Made by a program: the position numbers and the translations under genes. A model generated the notes under the pieces. It was not told the DNA's origin, made no database searches, and was given only the letters and a program-made list of their open reading frames with translations. This document shows positions 22,740 through 32,500 of a stretch of DNA of 64,000 bases, one piece after another. Position 1 is the first letter of the stretch; each line of letters opens with the position of its first letter. The DNA is taken from NCBI GenBank assembly GCA_036245805.1, contig BTRK01000002.1:36314661-36378660 (forward strand), in the 5' to 3' direction. Source of the stretch: Pristionchus mayeri. Lineage: Eukaryota > Nematoda > Chromadorea > Rhabditida > Neodiplogasteridae.

Positions 22740-22858
22740 GAAGAGCACTCGAGGCCCTCGTCCGTAGAATTCCCGGTGACCAATTCAAATCTGATCAGAC
22801 CGGGAGATTCTAGGGAGAGGGGAACTGATCGAGTGGTCAGGAGAAGGAAGGGGGAAGA
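22740..22858 (+). repeat. Isolated single copy of the 126-bp satellite monomer
   Basis: From GAAGAGCACTCGAGGCCCTC through CCGTAGAATTCCCGGTGACC and GAAGGAAGGGGGAAG, this stretch matches a monomer of the array at 26528-54888 with only about two substitutions. It lacks the last seven or so bases (GGGAGG segment). It stands 3.7 kb outside the array in the same orientation, and 22859-22870 (CACAGTATTAAG) follows immediately. Confidence 0.95.
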
Positions 22859-22870
22859 CACAGTATTAAG
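22859..22870. repeat. 12-bp terminal sequence next to the lone monomer
   Basis: CACAGTATTAAG directly abuts the right end of the isolated monomer. Its exact reverse complement CTTAATACTGTG abuts the left edge of the array at 26516-26527. It is a possible terminal inverted repeat of the element from which the satellite arose. Confidence 0.6.
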
Positions 22871-23049
22871 AAAGCAAGGGTCCACGTTAAAAAGCAAAAC
22901 CGTAGTATGCCCCGCCTACTCGTTCAAAAATATTTAAATTCCCCTCCAAAACGAATATTGTTTTGTGCAGAAGTTCCATGATTTGGCATGATATCCTTTT
23001 AACCGGATTCCTTTTTGCCGGACTTGTGAATTTCCGGCTCGGTTTTTCA

Positions 23050-23872
23050 ACTCGAATCTAGATCCAGTCCTGATTTTCCAGTTACAGTAATCTTCATTGC
23101 TCGAACAAACTGATTTTATTTTTATTATTTATTTTTACTTATTTTAAAATATTATTAAAAGCATTTATAATGATAGTATATTCTCGAATATAATCTAATT
23201 TGATGAATTTGCTTGTTTCATGAAAGAAAACCTGTAATATCATATATTCGATGTGTATAGATGCCAACCACCTTAGTTCTAATTAGATTCTTTATCAGAA
23301 GGGTTCTCCCGAAGATAATCCTCAATGTTTGAATCTCCCCACCGTAAACAGTAGTTTAGACGAATAAAATTAACTTGGCAAGGGTCTCATAGGTATCGAC
23401 GAAATCTCTATGAAAAATAAAGGACAATGTTATTCCACTACTTTCATCGGGTATCTCTACATTCTGGATATCGAATCAACTAATTAAATTTTCTGCTAGG
23501 TAACAGATCCAATGAGATTACCGAGGAGAACAACGAGAACCAATCAATAATTCTAATCCCTCATCTCCATTGCCCATTGTCTCCATTGATAGCAATGAGG
23601 TTCGGATAGTGGATTATCCATTAGCAAAAAAAAGAAGAGCTCTGCTCTCCTTCTTCGATTCGTCTCAACGAGTCCATCTCTCCCTACCTCGTCCCTGGCC
23701 TGTCTCCCCTCTTCCTCCGCGAGTCGACCTGGGACCGAGTAGTCCATAGCTCGTTACAACTGTAAGTTACAACTGTAACCAATCGACGACCAATCTGAAT
23801 CTTACGGACAATCTCCAACCGAACAATTTCATTCTAGCCTTACTACAACCATTCAGTTTTCAGTGCTCACCA

Positions 23873-23931
<59 letters not shown>

Positions 23932-24469
23932 CCTGTCTCTCGCAAATAAGAGTTTCTGAATAATTATGATCACCGAACTCTCACTGAAAATGACCATACT
24001 ATTGAGTTCATGGGTAAAGTTAGATATCAAGCATCGGAAGTACTCTAGAGGAAGAGTATATTGTCCTTACCTCGATCATCGGTTTCGATCAACCATCTTC
24101 ATGGAGATTCAGAGCCAACTATTACTCAAACGACTCGACGAGACTCACGCTATCCGTCAACCTATTTTTTTGCCTAAATCCAATTAGTATATTATTATGT
24201 GCGAGATGATGATCTTCGGGGGAACTCTTGCGACAAAGCATTCAAGGTGATTGACATGTAAGCACATCGAATATATGATGTTACAGCCGGTTTTCTTACA
24301 TGAAACAAGCTAATTCATCAAATTAGATTATATTCGAGAATATACTTTCATTATGAATGCTTTTAATAATATTTTAAAATAAGTAAAATAAGTAATAAAA
24401 ATAAAATCAGTTTGTTCGAGCATCAAGATTACAGTAACTGGAAAATCAGGACTGGATCTAGATTCGAGT
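23050..24469. mobile_element. Mutator-like non-autonomous foldback, 9-bp target duplication
   Basis: The left terminus ACTCGAATCTAGATCCAGTC and right terminus GACTGGATCTAGATTCGAGT are inverted copies; arms of about 220 bp are well conserved and weaker symmetry continues inward. The direct repeat GGTTTTTCA flanks both ends (23041-23049 and 24470-24478). A 9-bp duplication with long terminal inverted repeats is typical of Mutator-like elements. The interior (about 23.6-23.95 kb) has a TC microsatellite and no transposase-like ORF. Confidence 0.82.
23871..23940 (+). repeat. (TC)n microsatellite
   Basis: About 60 nucleotides of CT repeats with two short CCC or CCTG interruptions sit near the centre of the Mutator-like foldback. 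Confidence 0.9.
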
Positions 24470-24563
24470 GGTTTTTCATCAATCAGCTGTTACTTTTAAT
24501 TGCTTGTTTTGCTTATTTATTGTGTTTAATTGGTTTATACCCTTGTTTAAATTAACCTCCAGG

Positions 24564-24635
24564 GTCCGCATAAGCATTTCGGCACTATTGCGCGTTGAGG
24601 CGGCGCCGCGAATCGACTTTGGATGGATTTAGAGG
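24564..24635 (+). other. Exon-like segment, possibly 5' exon of the rps-25 pseudogene
   Basis: A TTAACCTCCAG acceptor-like sequence precedes and GTTAGT follows a GC-rich 72-nt stretch (GGTCCGCATAAGCATTTCGG onward). No frame gives a recognisable protein. It could be an untranslated exon of the copied ribosomal protein gene 600 bp downstream, or an unrelated fragment. Confidence 0.3.
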
Positions 24636-24719
24636 TTAGTTTTTTTTTTTAACTTGGTCATCTTGGGGTTATTTGTTACCTATGCTCGCTCATTTTGTGT
24701 TGTTCTTGCGGAAATTGGC

Positions 24720-25012
24720 CTACTCCGGTTTTCCAAAGCAGGATGCGCGCCACTTTTGCGAAGCGGTGCGGACACCTTAGAACGCCACCTCGCGAAATTA
24801 TTCCGCGCAGCTTCGTGAAAGTTGCGGCGCCGCTGCATATATGAACCGCCGCAGCTTCGCGAGAGTTGCGCGGAGTTATTTACTAGTCCGCGCCTCTTTC
24901 GCGAAGCTGCCGTGTCGCAAGCTGCGAGGAATACTTTCGGGAGGTGGCGTTGTAAGGTGACCACACCGCTTCGCAAAAGTGGCGCGCATCCCGCTTTAGA
25001 AAACCGGAGTAG
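24720..25012. mobile_element. GC-rich 293-bp MITE with about 50-bp TIRs
   Basis: The left end CTACTCCGGTTTTC is followed by GGATGCGCGCCACTTTTGCG and AAGCGGTG. The right end carries CACCGCTTCGCAAAAGTGGC and GAAAACCGGAGTAG. The interior is also symmetrical (GCGCAGCTTCG and CGAAGCTGC). It is much richer in G and C than the flanks. No target duplication was identified. ORFs on both strands are symmetry by-products. Confidence 0.82.
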
Positions 25013-25239
25013 CAGTGTTCTCTCCCAGAAAACGGTATGCAAGTTTACTTTTATAATTTCGGAAATTATAACTGAAACATTATTTGGCTTTTGAATGCAT
25101 CCATAGTGGTGTCAGGGCTAAACCCATTCAGGCAAGTCACAGCTTAAGACGGCTGAATCCTTGATACGCTTGTATTACTTGTATATTTATAATTTAACTG
25201 TTAGCATACGTGGTGAGGGAATAATGTTAACTATCGCAG

Positions 25240-26026
25240 GGTATGCCGCCGAAGACTGCGAAGAAAGCGGATCCTGAGAGATGCAAGAATTCGCCGATGA
25301 AGAAGGAGGGAGGAGGAGGAGGCAAGGCGAAGAAGAAGAAGTGATCCAAGGGAAAGGTCAGGGACAAGCTCAACAACGCCGTCCTCTTCGATGCTGCCAC
25401 CTACGACAAGCTGTAACAGGAGGTTAGAGATTAGTTTTTTTTAATATAACTAATTAGTGCGAAGCATGCGTACATTACTGCCAAAAACGGAAACGAAATT
25501 TAATTTCGAGCATGAGATATAGTTAACGAACTACTTTACAGTTCGAGCTAATCGGCTTGCTGATGTGCGTGCGCCGCACACGCACATCAGCAAGGCGATT
25601 AGCTCGTATTGTAGATTTATTTCTATCGCAGCAGTTAGTAGTTTATTGTCCTCACAACTTCTTATCTATAGATTATCACCTACAAGCTCATCACGCCCTC
25701 CGTCGTCTCTGAGCGTCTGAATGTCAGTGCTTGTTGATGTCATGCTTGAGGAACGAAATGGCCGCCTTTGATATGTCGATGTCGGCATCATAGTTCTCAC
25801 CCGACCTAGTTTCTCAAATTTTCTGTTTAATCTAGCTGGCCAAAGTTGTTAAAAAATATGGGAATGAGCTGAGGGAGTAGTGAAGTTCGAAATGAGAGGG
25901 GATGGGGCCAGACAACAGAGAATTGCCAAATATTCTTGCTAAATATGCTCATTGTAGACACTACCAGTACGACAGCGCCGGGCCACATCATCTGCACGGG
26001 CTCAACGAGAAGGACAACAACTACTA
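25240..26026 (+). pseudogene. rps-25: Ribosomal protein S25 pseudogene, introns retained
   Basis: The first exon (25240-25422, ATG at 25243) starts MPPK and continues with KKEGGGGGKAKKKK, then SKGKVRDKLNNAVLFDAATY, a clear eS25 match. The Trp expected after the lysine run is a TGA (25342-25344) and the Tyr after YDKL is a TAA (25414-25416). A second exon at 25672-25722 encodes ITYKLITPSVVSERLN between AG and GTCAGT. A decayed remnant at about 25958-26026 resembles the HHHGQVVYTRATKE end (GHIICTGSTRR). Retained introns indicate duplication at the DNA level, not retroposition. A perfect hairpin sits in intron 1. It cannot make full-length eS25 without stop readthrough. Confidence 0.92.
25544..25606. 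repeat. 63-bp near-perfect hairpin
   Basis: CGAGCTAATCGGCTTGCTGA and TGTGCGTG pair with CACGCACATCAGCAAG and GCGATTAGCTCG, with a loop of about 5 nt and one bulge. It lies in the first intron of the rps-25 pseudogene. Confidence 0.9.
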
Positions 26027-26405
26027 CAATTTTTCGGGTAGATTCAGCCATTAAATTGATCGATTTTCTCGACTAATTTGTTATTGAATTACATTCCTCT
26101 TGTTTTCTCAGTTTCGCGTTATTCCCCCACTACTTTCGTTGTAAGTTTGTTCTCCGTGTCTCTATCGCATAACTTTGAATAGTTATACGGTGGAAGTTGT
26201 TTTTCGTCCATTGTTATTGTTGTTTGGAAGCGAAGCCGATAAATTTGAAATATACTCAAATAGGAATTTTACTCTGAAACTACTCGGAAAGAATTACCAG
26301 AGAAGTAGGAAAAAGGAAACATTAGAAGCTTAAACGAATGATTCTGCGTATTATTGTCAACTCAGTCCTCAGTCCTTCATGTTCGTTTCACACTGGCAGA
26401 AGGTT

Positions 26406-26478
26406 GATAGCGCTATAGCGCAGTTGTTAACACGTTTGCCTACCAATACTCTAGTCCGGGGTTCGAGTCTCCCTCTCT
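26406..26478 (+). pseudogene. tRNA-like remnant next to the satellite array
   Basis: An A-box-like TATAGCGCAGTTGTTA at 26414 and a good B box GGTTCGAGTCT at 26460 are at tRNA spacing. Four of five T-stem pairs form. The presumed anticodon stem around CTACCAA does not pair, so I call it a tRNA-derived remnant. It ends about 50 bp before the first satellite monomer. Confidence 0.55.
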
Positions 26479-26515
26479 CCCTTTCTCTTGCAAACGCCCA
26501 GCGAATTGCACGGGG

Positions 26516-26527
26516 CTTAATACTGTG
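26516..26527. repeat. 12-bp terminal sequence at the left edge of the array
   Basis: CTTAATACTGTG immediately precedes the first monomer and is the exact reverse complement of 22859-22870, which immediately follows the lone monomer. Confidence 0.6.
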
Positions 26528-29500
26528 AAGAAGAGAGGGAAGAGCACTCGAGGCCCTCGTCCGTAGAATTCCCGGTGACCAATTCAAATCTGATCAGACC
26601 GGGAGATTCTAGGGAGAAGGGAACTGATCGAGTGGTCAAGAGAAGGAAGGGGGAAGAAGGGAGGGAAGAGCACTCGAGGCCCTCGTCCGTAGAATTCCCG
26701 GTGATCAATTCAAATCTGATCAGACCGGGAGATTCTAGGGAGAAGGGAACTGATCGAGTGGTGAAGAGAAGGAAGGGGGAAGAAGGGAGGGAAGAGCACT
26801 CGAAGCCCTCGTCCGTAGAATTCCCGGTGATCAATTCAAATCTGATCAGACCGGGAGATTCTAGGGAGAAGGGAACTGATCGAGTGGTGAAGAGAAGTAA
26901 GGGGGAAGAAGGGAGGGAAGAGCACTCGAGGCCCTCGTCCGTAGAATTCCCGGTGATCAATTCAAATCTGATCAGACCGGGAGATTCTAGGGAGAAGGGA
27001 ACTGATCGAGTGGTGAAGAGAAGGAAGGGGGAAGAAGGGAGGGAAGAGCACTCGAAGCCCTCGTCCGTAGAATTCCCGGTGATCAATTCAAATCTGATCA
27101 GACCGGGAGATTCTAGGGAGAAGGGAACTGATCGAGTGGTGAAGAGAAGTAAGGGGGAAGAAGGGAGGGAAGAGCACTCGAGGCCCTCGTCCGTAGAATT
27201 CCCGGTGATCAATTCAAATCTGATCAGACCGGGAGATTCTAAGGAGAAGGGAACTGATCGAGTGGTGAAGAGAAGGAAGGGGGAAGAAGGGAGGGAAGAG
27301 CACTCGAGGCCCTCGTCCGTAGAATTCCCGGTGATCAATTCAAATCTGATCAGACCGGGAGATTCTAGGGAGAAGGGAACTGATCGAGTGGTGAAGAGAA
27401 GGAAGGGGGAAGAAGGGAGGGAAGAGCACTCGAAGCCCTCGTCCGTAGAATTCCCGGTGATCAATTCAAATCTGATCAGACCGGGAGATTCTAGGGAGAA
27501 GGGAACTGATCGAGTGGTGAAGAGAAGGAAGGGGGAAGAAGGGAGGGAAGAGCACTCGAGGCCCTCGTCCGTAGAATTCCCGGTGATCAATTCAAATCTG
27601 ATCAGACCGGGAGATTCTAGGGAGAAGGGAACTGATCGAGTGGTGAAGAGAAGGAAGGGGGAAGAAGGGAGGGAAGAGCACTCGAGGCCCTCGTCCGTAG
27701 AATTCCCGGTGATCAATTCAAATCTGATCAGACCGGGAGATTCTAGGGAGAAGGGAACTGATCGAGTGGTGAAGAGAAGGAAGGGGGAAGAAGGGAGGGA
27801 AGAGCACTCGAGGCCCTCGTCCGTAGAATTCCCGGTGATCAATTCAAATCTGATCAGACCGGGAGATTCTAGGGAGAAGGGAACTGATCGAGTGGTGAAG
27901 AGAAGGAAGGGGGAAGAAGGGAGGGAAGAGCACTCGAGGCCCTCGTCCGTAGAATTCCCGGTGATCAATTCAAATCTGATCAGACCGGGAGATTCTAGGG
28001 AGAAGGGAACTGATCGAGTGGTGAAGAGAAGGAAGGGGGAAGAAGGGAGGGAAGAGCACTCGAGGCCCTCGTCCGTAGAATTCCCGGTGATCAATTCAAA
28101 TCTGATCAGACCGGGAGATTCTAGGGAGAAGGGAACTGATCGAGTGGTGAAGAGAAGGAAGGGTAAAGAAGGGAGGGAAGAGCACTCGAGGCCCTCGTCC
28201 GTAGAATTCCCGGTGATCAATTCAAATCTGATCAGACCGGGAGATTCTAGGGAGAAGGGAACTGATCGAGTGGTGAAGAGAAGGAAGGGGGAAGAAGGGA
28301 GGGAAGAGCACTCGAAGCCCTCGTCCGTAGAATTCCCGGTGATCAATTCAAATCTGATCAGACCGGGAGATTCTAGGGAGAAGGGAACTGATCGAGTGGT
28401 GAAGAGAAGGAAGGGGGAAGAAGGGAGGGAAGAGCACTCGAGGCCCTCGTCCGTAGAATTCCCGGTGATCAATTCAAATCTGATCAGACCGGGAGATTCT
28501 AGGGAGAAGGGAACTGATCGAGTGGTGAAGAGAAGGAAGGGGGAAGAAGGGAGGGAAGAGCACTCGAGGCCCTCGTCCGTAGAATTCCCGGTGACCAATT
28601 CAAATCTGATCAGACCGGGAGATTCTAGGGAGAAGGGAACTGATCGAGTGGTCGAGAAGGAAGGGGGAGAAGGGAGGGAAGAGCACTCGAGGCCCTCGTC
28701 CGTAGAATTCCCGGTGATCAATTCAAATCTGATCAGACCGGGAGATTCTAGGGAGAAGGGAACTGATCGAGTGGTGAAGAGAAGGAAGGGTAAAGAAGGG
28801 AGGGAAGAGCACTCGAGGCCCTCGTCCGTAGAATTCCCGGTGATCAATTCAAATCTGATCAGACCGGGAGATTCTAGGGAGAAGGGAACTGATCGAGTGG
28901 TGAAGAGAAGGAAGGGGAAGAAGGGAGGGAAGAGCACTCGAGGCCCTCGTCCGTAGAATTCCCGGTGACCAATTCAAATCTGATCAGACTGGGAGATTCT
29001 AGGGAGAAGGGAACTGATCGAGTGGTCACGAGAAGGAAGGGGGAAGAAGGGAGGAAAGAACACTCGAGGCCCTCGTCCGTAGAATTCCCGGTGACCAATT
29101 CAAATCTGATCAGACTGGGAGATTCTAGGGAGAAGGGAACTGATCGAGTGGTCACGAGAAGGAAGGGGGAAGAAGGGAGGGAAGAACACTCGAGGCCCTC
29201 GTCCGTAGAATTCCCGGTGACCAATTCAAATCTGATCAGACCGGGAGATTCTAGGGAGAAGGGAACTGATCGAGTGGTGAAGAGAAGGAAGGGGGAAGAA
29301 GGGAGGGAAGAGCACTCGAGGCCCTCGTCCGTAGAATTCCCGGTGACCAATTCAAATCTGATCAGAGCGGGAGATTCTAGGGAGAAGGGAACTAATCGAG
29401 TGGTCGAGAAGGAAGGGGGAGAAGGGAGGGAAGAGCACTCGAGGCCCTCGTCCGTAGAATTCCCGGTGACCAATTCAAATCTGATCAGACCGGGAGATTC

Positions 29501-32500
29501 TAGGGAGAAGGGAACTGATCGAGTGGTGAAGAGAAGGAAGGGGGGAGGAAGGGAGGGAAGAGCACTCGAGGCCCTCGTCCGTAGAATTCCCGGTGATCAA
29601 TTCAAATCTGATCAGACCGGGAGATTCTAGGGAGAAGGGAACTGATCGAGTGGTGAAGAGAAGGAAGGGGGAAGAAGGGAGGGAAGAGCACTCGAGGCCC
29701 TCGTCCGTAGAATTCCCGGTGACCAATTCAAATCTGATCAGACCGGGAGATTCTAGGGAGAAGGGAACTGATCGAGTGGTGAAGAGAAGGAAGGGGGAAG
29801 AAGGGAGGGAAGAGCACTCGAGGCCCTCGTCCGTAGAATTCCCGGTGATCAATTCAAATCTGATCAGACCGGGAGATTCTAGGGAGAAGGGAACTGATCG
29901 AGTGGTGAAGAGAAGGAAGGGGGAAGAAGGGAGGGAAGAGCACTCGAGGCCCTCGTCCGTAGAATTCCCGGTGATCAATTCAAATCTGATCAGACCGGGA
30001 GATTCTAGGGAGAAGGGAACTGATCGAGAGGTGAAGAGAAGGAAGGGGGAAGAAGGGAGGGAAGAGCACTCGAGGCCCTCGTCCGTAGAATTCCCGGTGA
30101 CCAATTCAAATCTGATCAGAGCGGGAGATTCTAGGGAGAAGGGAACTGATCGAGTGGTGAAGAGAAGGAAGGGGGAAGAAGGGAGGGAAGAGCACTCGAG
30201 GCCCTCGTCCGTAGAATTCCCGGTGACCAATTCAAATCTGATCAGACCGGGAGATTCTAGGGAGAAGGGAACTGATCGAGTGGTGAAGAGAAGGAAGGGG
30301 GAAGAAGGGAGGGAAGAGCACTCGAGGCCCTCGTCCGTAGAATTCCCGGTGATCAATTCAAATCTGATCAGACCGGGAGATTCTAAGGAGAAGGGAACTG
30401 ATCGAGTGGTGAAGAGAAGGAAGGGGGAAGAAGGGAGGGAAGAGCACTCGAGGCCCTCGTCCGTAGAATTCCCGGTGATCAATTCAAATCTGATCAGACC
30501 GGGAGATTCTAGGGAGAAGGGAACTGATCGAGTGGTGAAGAGAAGGAAGGGGGAAGAAGGGAGGGAAGAGCACTCGAGGCCCTCGTCCGTAGAATTCCCG
30601 GTGATCAATTCAAATCTGATCAGACCGGGAGATTCTAGGGAGAAGGGAACTGATCGAGTGGTGAAGAGAAGGAAGGGGGAAGAAGGGAGGGAAGAGCACT
30701 CGAGGCCCTCGTCCGTAGAATTCCCGGTGATCAATTCAAATCTGATCAGACCGGGAGATTCTAGGGAGAAGGGAACTGATCGAGTGGTGAAGAGAAGGAA
30801 GGGGGAAGAAGGGAGGGAAGAGCACTCGAGGCCCTCGTCCGTAGAATTCCCGGTGATCAATTCAAATCTGATCAGACCGGGAGATTCTAGGGAGAAGGGA
30901 ACTGATCGAGTGGTGAAGAGAAGGAAGGGGGAAGAAGGGAGGGAAGAGCACTCGAGGCCCTCGTCCGTAGAATTCCCGGTGATCAATTCAAATCTGATCA
31001 GACCGGGAGATTCTAGGGAGAAGGGAACTGATCGAGTGGTGAAGAGAAGGAAGGGGGAAGAAGGGAGGGAAGAGCACTCGAGGCCCTCGTCCGTAGAATT
31101 CCCGGTGATCAATTCAAATCTGATCAGACCGGGAGATTCTAGGGAGAAGGGAACTGATCGAGTGGTGAAGAGAAGGAAGGGGGAAGAAGGGAGGGAAGAG
31201 CACTCGAGGCCCTCGTCCGTAGAATTCCCGGTGATCAATTCAAATCTGATCAGACCGGGAGATTCTAGGGAGAAGGGAACTGATCGAGTGGTGAAGAGAA
31301 GGAAGGGTAAAGAAGGGAGGGAAGAGCACTCGAGGCCCTCGTCCGTAGAATTCCCGGTGATCAATTCAAATCTGATCAGACCGGGAGATTCTAGGGAGAA
31401 GGGAACTGATCGAGTGGTGAAGAGAAGGAAGGGGGAAGAAGGGAGGGAAGAGCACTCGAAGCCCTCGTCCGTAGAATTCCCGGTGATCAATTCAAATCTG
31501 ATCAGACCGGGAGATTCTAGGGAGAAGGGAACTGATCGAGTGGTGAAGAGAAGGAAGGGGGAAGAAGGGAGGGAAGAGCACTCGAGGCCCTCGTCCGTAG
31601 AATTCCCGGTGATCAATTCAAATCTGATCAGACCGGGAGATTCTAGGGAGAAGGGAACTGATCGAGTGGTGAAGAGAAGGAAGGGGGAAGAAGGGAGGGA
31701 AGAGCACTCGAGGCCCTCGTCCGTAGAATTCCCGGTGACCAATTCAAATCTGATCAGACCGGGAGATTCTAGGGAGAAGGGAACTGATCGAGTGGTCGAG
31801 AAGGAAGGGGGAGAAGGGAGGGAAGAGCACTCGAGGCCCTCGTCCGTAGAATTCCCGGTGATCAATTCAAATCTGATCAGACCGGGAGATTCTAGGGAGA
31901 AGGGAACTGATCGAGTGGTGAAGAGAAGGAAGGGTAAAGAAGGGAGGGAAGAGCACTCGAGGCCCTCGTCCGTAGAATTCCCGGTGATCAATTCAAATCT
32001 GATCAGACCGGGAGATTCTAGGGAGAAGGGAACTGATCGAGTGGTGAAGAGAAGGAAGGGGAAGAAGGGAGGGAAGAGCACTCGAGGCCCTCGTCCGTAG
32101 AATTCCCGGTGACCAATTCAAATCTGATCAGACTGGGAGATTCTAGGGAGAAGGGAACTGATCGAGTGGTCACGAGAAGGAAGGGGGAAGAAGGGAGGAA
32201 AGAACACTCGAGGCCCTCGTCCGTAGAATTCCCGGTGACCAATTCAAATCTGATCAGACTGGGAGATTCTAGGGAGAAGGGAACTGATCGAGTGGTCACG
32301 AGAAGGAAGGGGGAAGAAGGGAGGGAAGAACACTCGAGGCCCTCGTCCGTAGAATTCCCGGTGACCAATTCAAATCTGATCAGACCGGGAGATTCTAGGG
32401 AGAAGGGAACTGATCGAGTGGTGAAGAGAAGGAAGGGGGAAGAAGGGAGGGAAGAGCACTCGAGGCCCTCGTCCGTAGAATTCCCGGTGACCAATTCAAA

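Noticed and set aside
24564..24635. Ribosomal protein coding exon (GPHKHFGT-like frame)
   Set aside because: The similarity is too short, the frame meets a stop after eleven codons and no neighbouring exon continues it.
24680..25094. Overlapping ORFs on both strands with RKSGAHPALENRS
   Set aside because: Both lie in the GC-rich MITE and mirror each other because of its terminal inverted repeats.
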